DNA from: DAOPXV01 sp035352535
GTDB taxonomy: Bacteria; Muiribacteriota; UBA9980
Reading direction: 5' to 3'
Assembly (NCBI GenBank): GCA_964545075.1
Contig: CAZJFS010000002.1
Coordinates: forward strand, 42,235 to 106,234
DNA length: 64,000 bases
This document shows, in pieces, positions 53,896-63,600 of the stretch (position 1 is the first letter of the stretch; each line of letters begins with the position of its first letter). Made by a program: the position numbers and the translations under genes. Under the pieces are notes generated by a model, which worked only from the letters and a program-made list of their open reading frames with translations, ran no database searches and was not told the origin of the DNA.

Positions 53896-56637
53896 ATGAA
53901 CTTAAGATACTTTAAAATCACGTTGCTTACGTTATTATTAACTTTATCGACTTTTTACTTTTCCAATTGTGCTTTCGCTTCTTCCGGCGATGAGCCTGCG
54001 CCTGGAAGCGCTGAAAAACTTCTCGGCGAGATTCAAAAAATCGGTTGGGAAGGAAAGCATGGCCGCGCCATCAAAGCTTACATCAAATTTTTAAAAGACG
54101 AACCGAAAAATATTGAAGCCATGCTTGGGTTGGCTCAAAATTACGAATGGGCAAAAAAATTTGAAAAAGCTCACGCGACTTACTCTGACGTCTTGAGATT
54201 ATCGCCGCAAAATATTACCGCGGCTATCGGCCTTGCCAGAATATTATATTTCCAAGGCGAACTTACGCCCGCGGCGAAAAACTTTAAAGATATCGTAGAA
54301 AAAAATCCGGAAAATATAGAAGCGCAATTGGCTTTTGCGCAATATCTCGGCTGGCGGAAAAAATTTAATGAAGCCGGAAGAATTTATAGAAGCGTCCTGA
54401 AAAAAGAGCCGAAAAATATCGAAGCCGAAACGGGCCTTGGCCGGCTGGCCATGTGGCAGGAAAATTACGAAGAAGCCATAAGCATATTTAGAAACGTAAC
54501 GGCTATAAGCGGAGTCGATGCTTTCGAGGCGCGCCTTGAGCTCGCCCGCGCGTATTTCTTAAAAGGTGACATTGAACACGCTAAATCAATATATGCCAAT
54601 CTGGCGGAAGAAAAGCCTGAAAACAATGAAGTCGCCAGGGCAACAAACGATCTCACGGCCGCCGTGATCGAAAAAGCCCGCTCTTATTCAGCCGGAAACA
54701 AACTTCTGGAAGCGCGCAAAGAGTATGGGAAAATTATCGATTTCGCGCCTGAAAATTTCGAACTTTTAAAACGCTACGGCATCAATGAAATCGATCTCGG
54801 CAGCGTCGAATGCGGCATAAAATATCTGAAGAAGGCCATCGTGGTCAAAGATGACGAACTCGAATCCTATTTCGCCCTCGGCGCCGGATATGAAAAAATA
54901 CAAAAATACGCCGATGCGGTTGAAACATACGAGCGCGCCATAAAAACGGCTCCCTCAAGCGTAGAAGCCAGATTAAGGCTTGCCAACGCTTGTTTCATGA
55001 AAAATGATCCGATAAGATCGCTTGAAATAATAAATTCGCTGCTGAAAGAAAACCACGAAGACCGGCGGGCCAGATTTTTAAAATCAAAATTGGACAATCA
55101 TTTCGGATATTTGGAAACCGCCGAGGACGAACTCGGAATACTTATCGCTCAGGATAAAGAAAATACCGAGTACAAAGACGAACTCAACAAGATAACCATA
55201 TACAGAATAAAAGCAGCCGGCAATTTGATGCTTTCAAAAAAAATCGAAGATGCGTATGCACATTATGAAAGAATTTTAAAGCACCAGCCGGATCACGTCG
55301 AAGCCCTTATGGGAAAAGCGAATATAGCTTCCGTCAGGCGCGACTACGATGGCGCCATTGAAATATATCGCAAGGTAACGGGTCTCGCCCCAAACTATGT
55401 CCAGGCGGAACTTGACATAGCCCTTAACCTTTCATGGAAAAAAGAATATTTTGCGGCTATAAACGAATACCGCAAAATATTAAAAAAATATCCGGAAAAT
55501 GTCAACGCTATAGTCGGTATCGCGAGAACCTACAGCTGGGCTGGCGAACTCGACAAAGCGGCAAGACATTACAGGGAAGCCTTAAAAAAAGACCCGGAAA
55601 ATGAAGAAGGGCTTATGGGATACGCAAATACCCTTCACTGGTGCGGTCTCGATCGGAATGCCGGCGCGCTGATCAAAACCTTAAGAGGTCTTCAGGGTCC
55701 AAAGAGCGAGACTGACGAACTCGAAAAACAAATAAAACTGGACCATCTCCGCGATCTGACGGCCTCATATGAAAAATCATGGGATTCCGATAAAACTACG
55801 TTATCCGCAAGAGGCGTCGAATTCCAAGCGGATATAGACCTTTCTTCAAGGCTCAGAGTTTTTCACAAACTTTTTGAAACATGGACCCAGGGGTTGGAAA
55901 ATCTGTCGCGGTTGGAATTGACTTCGCTCAACGTTTCAAAAATTTTGAATGAAAACTTGAGAATATTCGGATCGGCTGATTTTTACGGTTTCGAAGACCG
56001 GAACAAGGTTTCAGACTCCAACGCGGCAGGTACGCTGGGCGCTATTTACAAAAAATTCAATCGTTATATCATTTACCTGACCGTAAACAAAAGCATACTC
56101 TTCGATACGCCTCAGCTTGTCAGCAATAAAATTTCCGTAACGTCAAAATCCATGGATTTTGAATATGATTTTTCCAGCAGGGTCAAAGGCCTCGCCAGCC
56201 TGGCCACGGCGGATTATTCGGATAAAAATAAAAAGACGGCAGCGGCTCTTACGCTGGACGTTCTCACACTTGACCGCGAATTATGGCGGATTTTCACCGG
56301 CCCCGCATATAAAAGCACGTCTTTTTCAGAAAGAAAATTCAACGGCTACTTTTCACCCACGGATTATGTCACGACAGGCGCTTATTACCGTCTGGAATTT
56401 AAAAACCGGCCCGGAAATTTTTATCTTACATGGCGCGACGAATACGGACGCCAGAAAATAGAACGGCAGGCGGCCGAGAAATACCGCAACTATAACGCCG
56501 GACTCACGTATATTATGACCGATTTTTTCAGGCTTGAAGCGGCGTATACCCACGGCAACACGATAGGCGCCGCCGCTGCCGCGACGGGCGGATATGCTTT
56601 TGATTACTATTCGTTTAAGGTGGTTTACAGATTTTAG
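53896..56637 (+). CDS. TPR protein with C-terminal outer-membrane beta-barrel
   Basis: The 913-residue protein has a signal peptide (about 1-28), about 16 TPR units (roughly 30-620, e.g. AMLGLAQNYEWAKKFEKAHATY) and a 280-residue C-terminal domain of alternating strands. That domain ends RF preceded by YYSFKVVY, the aromatic C terminus of outer-membrane barrels recognised by the BAM complex. It resembles YaiO/PgaA/BcsC-type polysaccharide-export proteins. It is direct evidence for an outer membrane. It probably carries an exopolysaccharide out, though no synthase is next to it. GGAG precedes the ATG by about 10 bases. Confidence 0.82.
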   Translation: MNLRYFKITLLTLLLTLSTFYFSNCAFASSGDEPAPGSAEKLLGEIQKIGWEGKHGRAIKAYIKFLKDEPKNIEAMLGLAQNYEWAKKFEKAHATYSDVLRLSPQNITAAIGLARILYFQGELTPAAKNFKDIVEKNPENIEAQLAFAQYLGWRKKFNEAGRIYRSVLKKEPKNIEAETGLGRLAMWQENYEEAISIFRNVTAISGVDAFEARLELARAYFLKGDIEHAKSIYANLAEEKPENNEVARATNDLTAAVIEKARSYSAGNKLLEARKEYGKIIDFAPENFELLKRYGINEIDLGSVECGIKYLKKAIVVKDDELESYFALGAGYEKIQKYADAVETYERAIKTAPSSVEARLRLANACFMKNDPIRSLEIINSLLKENHEDRRARFLKSKLDNHFGYLETAEDELGILIAQDKENTEYKDELNKITIYRIKAAGNLMLSKKIEDAYAHYERILKHQPDHVEALMGKANIASVRRDYDGAIEIYRKVTGLAPNYVQAELDIALNLSWKKEYFAAINEYRKILKKYPENVNAIVGIARTYSWAGELDKAARHYREALKKDPENEEGLMGYANTLHWCGLDRNAGALIKTLRGLQGPKSETDELEKQIKLDHLRDLTASYEKSWDSDKTTLSARGVEFQADIDLSSRLRVFHKLFETWTQGLENLSRLELTSLNVSKILNENLRIFGSADFYGFEDRNKVSDSNAAGTLGAIYKKFNRYIIYLTVNKSILFDTPQLVSNKISVTSKSMDFEYDFSSRVKGLASLATADYSDKNKKTAAALTLDVLTLDRELWRIFTGPAYKSTSFSERKFNGYFSPTDYVTTGAYYRLEFKNRPGNFYLTWRDEYGRQKIERQAAEKYRNYNAGLTYIMTDFFRLEAAYTHGNTIGAAAAATGGYAFDYYSFKVVYRF

Positions 56638-56650
56638 CGTAAAATCCGGG

Positions 56651-56890
56651 CTATTTTTGAATAAATATAATGAATTCGCCGGACATTTCGTCTATCCTTA
56701 AGAGCTTAAGCTTGCGCGATTTGCAAAACAAAGGGAAATCACTTGTAACGCCGGGATCCGTGGCAGAGATTTCGAGTATCTGACCCGCGCGCATCGTTTC
56801 GATGGCTTTCTGGGCGTTGATCACGGGCTGCGGGCAATAAAGCCCGGAACAATCTATTTTAACGTCGGCGGCGATATTTTTTTCAGGCAT
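56651..56890 (-). CDS. TusA-family sulfur carrier
   Basis: The 79-residue protein has the SirA/TusA fold with the CPxP box CPQP at 19-22; C19 is the sulfur-carrying cysteine. The DPGVTSDFPLFCK segment also fits the family. It would pass sulfur in tRNA thio-modification or in sulfur/redox metabolism. It is the last gene of a three-gene run, 6 bases after the hydrolase, with an unknown protein at the front. A partner such as a DsrE or YedF protein is not visible. Confidence 0.9.
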   Translation of the reverse strand: MPEKNIAADVKIDCSGLYCPQPVINAQKAIETMRAGQILEISATDPGVTSDFPLFCKSRKLKLLRIDEMSGEFIIFIQK

Positions 56891-56896
56891 ATCTTC

Positions 56897-57745
56897 TCAT
56901 TCCACTTTTCTCATAAATTCTTCGATCGCTTTTAAATACGCTCCCGGTGCGCTTGAATAAACGTTATTGTGCCGCGCGCCGGCGACGATATATTTTTCTT
57001 TGAACGCCTTCGATTTCGAATTATAAAGTTCGCCGCAGTTTCTAAAATCTATGGTCCGGTCACCGTCGCCATGAATCATTAGCCAGGGCGATTTTATATC
57101 TTCGGATTTTCTGAGGCTCGGAAGTCGATCCGGAACGAAAGGATAAAACACGAAGAGCGCTTTGTTATACCAGGCGTGCAGCGGAAGCGACGCGAATGTC
57201 GACTCGCTTATGACGGCGCGTATATTATACTTCGAAGCCATATGGATGGCGGCCGCGCCGCCTAACGAACGGCCGTAAACTATAAATTTATTGGTTATCT
57301 GGTCGGGGCGCTCTGAAATATATTTAAAAACGAGATCGGCATCGGCATAAAAAACGTCCGTAGAAGAGCGGCCGGTGCTTTTACAGTAGCCGCGATAGTC
57401 GTACAAAAAAAGATTAGCCTTTAACGCTTTTGAAAGCACGGCCGCATGAGGAAGCGCCCGGGAAATATTTTCGGCGTTTCCATGGCTGTAAACTATGGTC
57501 AGATCAGAAACGCCGGCCGGATATGGAATATACCAGCAGCAAAGTTTATCGCCGTCCACAGTGTCAACAAAAATCTCTTCGTATTGAAAACCCATAGACT
57601 TCGGGGTCATTTCTTCGTTCACGGCTTTTTGCGGAAGAAAAATAATATTGTTGAGATTGGCTATTAAAATTATTAGTACAAGCACGTAGGCGCCCGTGAA
57701 AAGCAATATATCCATTTTTATTCTTTTTTTCAGCTTGTCATTCAT
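56897..57745 (-). CDS. Alpha/beta hydrolase with N-terminal membrane anchor
   Basis: The 282-residue protein has one membrane helix (about 12-35) and an alpha/beta hydrolase fold. The nucleophile elbow is GRSLG with S160. The acid is D229 (or D227) in MIHGDGDR, and the base is H259 in AGARHNNV. SHGNAENIS near 87 forms the oxyanion region. The likely substrate is an ester or peptide, not determined. It lies 6 bases after the gene in front, so it is tightly coupled to it. Confidence 0.85.
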   Translation of the reverse strand: MNDKLKKRIKMDILLFTGAYVLVLIILIANLNNIIFLPQKAVNEEMTPKSMGFQYEEIFVDTVDGDKLCCWYIPYPAGVSDLTIVYSHGNAENISRALPHAAVLSKALKANLFLYDYRGYCKSTGRSSTDVFYADADLVFKYISERPDQITNKFIVYGRSLGGAAAIHMASKYNIRAVISESTFASLPLHAWYNKALFVFYPFVPDRLPSLRKSEDIKSPWLMIHGDGDRTIDFRNCGELYNSKSKAFKEKYIVAGARHNNVYSSAPGAYLKAIEEFMRKVE

Positions 57746-57751
57746 GTAAGG

Positions 57752-58990
57752 TTAACCGGATATCACTTCTGACACAAAATCTTCCAGTTCAACCGGCAGT
57801 ATTGAAGGAACCGGTTTCGTCTTGTAAAAATAGCTTTTAAAAGGGAAAAGGTGTTTTTCAAGATCGCGTTTATAGTCGAAATCTTTCGGGTTGAAGTCAA
57901 ATATGCCTGAAAAAATAAGCCGGGCATTATCGGGATATCTTTCAAACATGCGCATAAAAGGAAGCGGCGAAATTTTTTCATTTTCAATATAGCTTTTAAT
58001 TATAGCGTTCTGGCTCTCTCCTGAAATATCCTCTTCTTTTTCGCTGCTATCACCCGAAAAAACGGATTCAAACTCTTTGAAATCAGGGTAAAAATTAATG
58101 CCCTCGATCGAATCGTAAATGATGCCGACCGTCTCAACGCCCGAATATTCGTCGAGTATCGCTTCGAAACCATGGCCGATATCCTCCGTAGCCTCGACGG
58201 ATCGCGATCTGGCTTCAAGCCTTGTATTGCGCTTGAATTCATCTCGCATTTTTTTTATCAGAGGAATAGATTTTTTATGGAATTCATCAAAATATTTTTT
58301 GATATTAGAACCCTCGGCTACAAAAATATCATCGCCAAAATGTTCTATAAATAATTCGCGTTCGCTCGCCTGCATTTTGAAAGCCGCATCGAGGCCTTCG
58401 GCGTTATCCTGAAAGTATAGACCGGGCTGTTCGATTATAATATCGGTTATATAACTTATCGCATCGTTCGGCGACTCGAAATTAAGCTGAAGCATTGCTC
58501 CGGATATAACGTGAAAATCACGGAAAGGAACGACCCGAGCCGTAATATAAATATCCTTTTCGACGCCGGCCAGCTCTTCTATCGGAACCGTGGGCTTTAA
58601 GATATATGCTTTGAGATTCAACAGATTTATGGCATAAAAGCCGTCTTCGAGAGTGTTTTTGATTTTAAAAACGCTTTCAAAGACGTTACGCCATTTATCC
58701 ATCATATCGATATCGGACGCCGAAAGAACGACTTTATTCTCCTCGATGAAATGATCGAGTATGGTTTTGTCGTCCTCATGCCGAAGTTCGATGGCGAACC
58801 AGTCTAAAAAATTATAATATTCTTCCGGTTGCAGACTTTCCGGATCTATCGCAGGCGCTTCAAGCTGATACTTCTCGCCGGCAAAAACGGTCGATAAGAC
58901 CTTGTCATGCATAGCCTTATATTTTTTCGATCTGGCGTATTCTATCAGTTTCGACTTGAGTTCGCTAAGCCTGTAAAGCTCTATATTCAT
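57752..58990 (-). CDS. Uncharacterised soluble protein, first gene of the tusA operon
   Basis: The 412-residue protein has no signal peptide or membrane helix and is acidic and mostly helical. Notable segments are EEYYNFLDWFAIELRHEDDK (about 75-95), DIYITARVVPFRDFHVISGA (about 145-165) and IKSYIENEKISPLPFMRMFE near the C terminus. I do not recognise a family. GAGGA lies 8 bases before the ATG. It has a consensus promoter and leads the operon of unknown protein, alpha/beta hydrolase and TusA. Confidence 0.6.
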   Translation of the reverse strand: MNIELYRLSELKSKLIEYARSKKYKAMHDKVLSTVFAGEKYQLEAPAIDPESLQPEEYYNFLDWFAIELRHEDDKTILDHFIEENKVVLSASDIDMMDKWRNVFESVFKIKNTLEDGFYAINLLNLKAYILKPTVPIEELAGVEKDIYITARVVPFRDFHVISGAMLQLNFESPNDAISYITDIIIEQPGLYFQDNAEGLDAAFKMQASERELFIEHFGDDIFVAEGSNIKKYFDEFHKKSIPLIKKMRDEFKRNTRLEARSRSVEATEDIGHGFEAILDEYSGVETVGIIYDSIEGINFYPDFKEFESVFSGDSSEKEEDISGESQNAIIKSYIENEKISPLPFMRMFERYPDNARLIFSGIFDFNPKDFDYKRDLEKHLFPFKSYFYKTKPVPSILPVELEDFVSEVISG

Positions 58991-59032
58991 TAGAAAGTTC
59001 CTCTTTTCAATGCTGGTTTATTTAAGAATCAG

Positions 59033-59061
59033 ATTATAAATGCAAAGTCATCAATTGTCAA
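59033..59061 (-). promoter_or_regulatory. Consensus promoter of the tusA operon
   Basis: On the minus strand: TTGACA (59061-59056), a 17-base spacer, TATAAT (59038-59033): perfect elements. The leader is about 35 bases. Confidence 0.85.
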
Positions 59062-59096
59062 CAAAAAAAGTAATATCTGTTGTCGCCGCTGATGAA

Positions 59097-59125
59097 TTGA
59101 TATTTTAAAAGCTTTTTGGTATAAT
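59097..59125 (+). promoter_or_regulatory. Promoter of the flavodiiron gene
   Basis: TTGATA (59097-59102), a 17-base spacer, TATAAT (59120-59125), with TGG before the -10. Transcription should start near 59132 and include the rRNA-like segment in its leader. Confidence 0.8.
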
Positions 59126-59147
59126 AATTTCTTCAATGAATTCATAT

Positions 59148-59195
59148 GGATGAACGCTGGCGGCGTATTTCATACATGCAAGTTAAACGGGTTAA
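59148..59195 (+). other. 16S rRNA 5'-end-like segment (remnant)
   Basis: GGATGAACGCTGGCGGCGT is identical to a near-universal stretch at the 5' end of bacterial 16S rRNA (about E. coli positions 26-45). Nine bases after GGCGGC comes ACATGCAAGT, at exactly the 16S spacing, and then TAAACGG, matching CGAACGG with two changes. The match fades after about 45 bases. It lies between the promoter and the start codon of the flavodiiron gene, not in a rRNA operon. The sequence before it does not resemble 16S. Confidence 0.75.
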
Positions 59196-59223
59196 GACAT
59201 AAATTTTTAAAAAGGTGATGAAA

Positions 59224-60480
59224 ATGAGCGTTACAAAAATTTCCGCAAACATTTACGATATCGGGGTCGTGCATCGCGATCTTCAAGTTTTCGACCTTCT
59301 CATGCCCCTGCCTCACGGCACGACGTATAACTCTTTTCTTATAACGGGCGAAAAAAACGTCATAATAGATACGTCCAAGCTTATGTTCGCCGGAGAGTTC
59401 ATAAAAAACATCAAAGAAGTCATCGATCCGGCGAAAATCGACTACATAGTCATACAACATAACGAGCTTGACCACGCCGGATCACTGCCCGCCTTATTAG
59501 CTGTTGCGCCTAACGCTAAAGTGGTCATCTCAAAAGCGGCCGAAAATTTTCTGGTCAATTCATTCAACACAAAATTCGAATATATCAAGGTTGACGACGC
59601 CTCCGAAATAAAAATCGGGCCGAACCAGACCCTTAAATTCTTTATAGCCCCTTTCCTTCACTGGCCGGACACTATGTTCACCCATTACGTCGAAGAACAA
59701 GCGCTTTTCACATGCGATGCTTTTGGAGCGCACTATTGCCAGCAAAAAGGCATATTCACTGATGAAATGAGCGACGCCGAATATAAGGCGGATTATTCGC
59801 CTCAGTTCAAGGTCTATTTCGAGATCATAATGCGCGTGTACAGCGAAAAGGTCTTAAGCGCGATCCGAAAAATCGAAAACGCTGAAATTAAATTGCTGTG
59901 CCCTTCACACGGCCCTCTCATAAGAAAAAACATTAAAGAACATATAAACTATTATAAAAATTGGGCGGCAACGCAACCGGATAAAACGTTCAAGAAAGTA
60001 TCCATCGTTTATTCGTCGATGTACGGAAGCACCATGAAAATGGCGTACCACATGGAATCGCTTCTTAAGGAACATGGCATGCGGACATTCGTAGCCGAGA
60101 TCCCTTTTAACATGACAAGCGATTACATGACGAACGTAATAAAAGAGATCTCGTCTTCGGACGGCGTTTTATTCGGCTCTTCCACGATCTGTTCAACTAT
60201 TTTAAAGCCGATGTGGGACTTTCTATTCTTCCTCGCGACCGTTGAAATGAAAGGAAAGCTCGCCGGAATATTCGGCTCTTACGGCTGGGACGCCCGCGGC
60301 CTTCAGATAATCGAGCTGGTGCTTTCCAACTATAAAATGAATATGATTAAGAACGTGTCAAAAATCAAATTCGTGCCGTCGGCCGATAAACTTGAAACCT
60401 GCGTTGAATTCATAAATGAATTTGCGGCCGCGCTTGCCAAAAGTGACGAAGCGCCCAAAACCGCCTCGGCAGAAAACTAA
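59224..60480 (+). CDS. Flavodiiron protein (A-type flavoprotein)
   Basis: The 418-residue enzyme has a metallo-beta-lactamase-like diiron domain with all ligands: H79-x-E81-x-D83-H84 (HNELDHAG), H146, D165 and H229. A C-terminal flavodoxin domain starts near 258 (IVYSSMYGSTMKMA, the FMN phosphate loop). It reduces O2 to water or NO to N2O, protecting anaerobes. No rubredoxin partner is adjacent. ATG at 59224 is preferred (AAGGTGA upstream) over the GTG and ATG a few codons before. A strong terminator follows. Confidence 0.95.
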   Translation: MSVTKISANIYDIGVVHRDLQVFDLLMPLPHGTTYNSFLITGEKNVIIDTSKLMFAGEFIKNIKEVIDPAKIDYIVIQHNELDHAGSLPALLAVAPNAKVVISKAAENFLVNSFNTKFEYIKVDDASEIKIGPNQTLKFFIAPFLHWPDTMFTHYVEEQALFTCDAFGAHYCQQKGIFTDEMSDAEYKADYSPQFKVYFEIIMRVYSEKVLSAIRKIENAEIKLLCPSHGPLIRKNIKEHINYYKNWAATQPDKTFKKVSIVYSSMYGSTMKMAYHMESLLKEHGMRTFVAEIPFNMTSDYMTNVIKEISSSDGVLFGSSTICSTILKPMWDFLFFLATVEMKGKLAGIFGSYGWDARGLQIIELVLSNYKMNMIKNVSKIKFVPSADKLETCVEFINEFAAALAKSDEAPKTASAEN

Positions 60481-60574
60481 TAACGGTTTTTCGGCATTTT
60501 GCATGGTTTCGCATACCTTTGTGAAATTGAAACGCTGAAGAACCCGCTCTTATCTATCAACTTTATTCACCAAT

Positions 60575-60610
60575 GAAAAAGGGCCGGATTTGCAAATCCG
60601 GCCCTTTTTC
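60575..60610. terminator. Bidirectional intrinsic terminator
   Basis: Perfect arms GGGCCGGATTT and AAATCCGGCCC around GC, flanked by A5 and T5. It serves the flavodiiron gene and the convergent TPR gene. Confidence 0.92.
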
Positions 60611-60639
60611 ATATATGATATTTTATCGCGCAATCGACC

Positions 60640-63600
60640 TTAAAACTTTTTCCAGATGCTCGTAGGCCTCTGCTGCGGGGGCTTGATAAGCTGCCGGGCT
60701 TTTTCGGCGTAATGCGAGTCGATCGGAGCGTGGGTTATGACCTGGATATTTTCGGCGACCGATTCCTCCATCATTCCTTTGTCACGATAAGCTTGGCCAA
60801 GCTTGAAATGCGCTTCGACGTTCTTCTCGTCATAACGCACGACTTCCTTATAATGGGAAATAGCCTCGTCCACCATCATCTTTTTAATATAAAGGTCGGC
60901 CAGTTTGAAGTGCGCCTCTATGTAATCGGACTTTTGAGATATAGCCGCCTTATATTCGGATATGGCGTCATTGATAAGGCCCTTTTCCTCGTTGATCATT
61001 CCAAGATAAAAGTAGGGCTGCGGCGGCTTTGGCATCATCGCTATTATCTTCTCGAATTCCGACTTGGCGTCGTCGTATAACGAATTTTCAAAATACGTCG
61101 TCGCGAGATTGAGACGGGCGTCAAAGTTATTTGGACTCATGGCGACTATTTTTTTAAACTGTTCTACTGCTTCGGTCATAAGATTTCGGGTTTTATAAAG
61201 CTTGCCAAGCTCGATATTAGCGTCTATTCTGTTTGGGTTGATATTTAAGACTTCCCTGAATTCAATTATCGCGGAATCGGGGTCGCCCTGCTTCTGATAT
61301 AGCGAGCCGAGTTTGAGATGAGCTTCGACGCTATCTTTTTTATATTCTATTATTTTTTTAAGATAATGCTCCGCCTGGGAACGGTTATTTCCCTCCTCGG
61401 AAGCCTCCGCTATAGTGAAAAGCACCTCGATATTTTTCGGATTGATTTTTAATATCTCGTTTCCCGTTTCTATAACGTCGTACCACATCTGTTTATGGAA
61501 ATAGCACTGCGAAAGTTTTTGAAGAACGTCTTCAATGTTTTCAACTTTCCGCTGGCGCAACTCGCGATATATGGAAACTGCGTCATCGTAAGCCCCGGTT
61601 TTAAAATAAACGCCGGCCAGCCCGACGAGCGCCCTCGCGTCTCCCTTCTGAACTTCCAATGCGCGTTTATAGTATTTCACCGCTTCCGGTTCCTTCTCGG
61701 TCTCCTCATATAGGCGCGCGATGTCTAAAAGAGCGTCAATATGCGAAGCGCTTATACTGATCGTTTTTTCAAGCTGCGCAAGCGCCTCATCGTACTGTTT
61801 TTCATTAAGTGATATACGGCCCAGATGATAAGTCGCCACGGCCTGTTCAGGATTGATCGCAAGAGATTTTTTTAGTTCGAGCCGTGCTTCCTCGAATCGT
61901 TCCGCCTTGAAATATATTTCGCCGAGCATCGAAAAATTTTTAGGATCGTTCGGATTGATTATCGAGGCTTTCTTAAGGGCTGCGATGGCTTCGGGATACG
62001 ATTTTTTCAGGTAAAATATCTGCCCGACATCGAATAACGCTTCGGCGTGCGTCGGATTCATCATGCATACCTTCTGGAAAGTCGAAAGCGCCTTTTCATA
62101 ATATTTGGCTTCCTTGTAATAGGAACCAAGAGTATATAAAAGATCGTCGTCCTCGGAACTTATCGCGACGGCCTGCTCCACTAAGTTGATGGCATTTTCG
62201 AGATCCTCGCGTCTCTTGTAAATATCCGCAAGTTCGATGTACGCCTCGACCATTTTCGGATCGGCGTCCATCGCGCGTCTGAAGTACAAAAGAGCCTCAT
62301 CCAGGGAGCCTGACGCCTTTTTAACGTACCCCATCGCAAGCGTAGCGCTAAGGTTTTTCGGATCGACGCTTAAAACCGACTCGAAAGTCTCAATGGCGAG
62401 TTCGGAATTTCCAAGCTCGGCGAGGGCCTTTCCCTTAAGGTTAAGATAGTTTTTATCGTTAGGCGCAAGCGTAAGGGCCTTCTGTGAATATTCAAGCGCT
62501 TCTTCAAACCGGCCAAGTCTGAAATTCAGCTCGGCGAGCTCAAACATTATCGCATGGTTTTCAGACTGAACTTCGAGCAGCTTTTCGTAGGAACGTGCGG
62601 CTTCCTTGTAATTTTGCGTTTCAGAATATATAGCGGCCAGTTTCAGCAGAGCTTCGGCGTTCTTCGGATTAAAGGATAACACCTTCTGAAACCATTCAAT
62701 CGATTCCTCGAACATCTTCCGCTCATATGTCGCATGCGCAATTTCGCTTAACGCTTCAACGTTAGCCGGCTGTTTTTTTATAACCTTTAAAAGATTTGGA
62801 ATGGCCTTTTCCTGTTTTCTGATTATGCGGTAAAGACGGCCGAGCTCAAGATTGACCTCGATAAGTTCAGGTTTATATTCGAGGGACTTTTCATAGTATT
62901 CTATAGCCTTGGCCTCGCGGAACGAAGTTTGATAAAGCTTTCCGAGATGATAATAACCCATAGCGGCTTCCGGCTCCCTGAGGATATATTCATGCATATG
63001 TTTCATGGCCTTCTTCTGATTTTCCTCTCCGGCCATAGCCGAATAAAGAACGCCAAGATGATAGTGAAGCTGAGCGGATTTAGGATCGAGTTCCAAAAGC
63101 CTTTCATAGGCGCTGACGGCTTCTTCCCAGCGTTCAGCTTTTACGAGGGCTTCCCCGAGTTCCCAGAACGCCTTGACGAAATCGCGAGATATTTCAACGG
63201 CGCCGTAGAACATCTTTATTGCGTTATCCATATCGCCGACGCGCATGAGCACCTGACCTTTATGATAATAAAAATCGGGTTTTTCCGCTTCGCTGATGTT
63301 TTGTTCAATCGTGTCGAATATGGTTTTCGCCTCAAGCGCCTTGTTTTCCTGGCTATAAATTATACCAAGTTCCAGCTGCGCCCGATAATATTTCGGATCA
63401 AGTTCGAAACATTTCACGAAGCTCGCCTCGGCATCGCGGTATTTTTTAAGCTCCTTCTGTGAAACGCCCATAAAGTAAAACGCGCCGACATTCGACGGAT
63501 TTTTTTGTATCGAACGCTGGGCTTCTTCGATGGCCTGTTCATATTTAGACGTTCTGAAAAGACATTCGGCGACCTTCGCATAAACCTCCGAACCGCTTTT

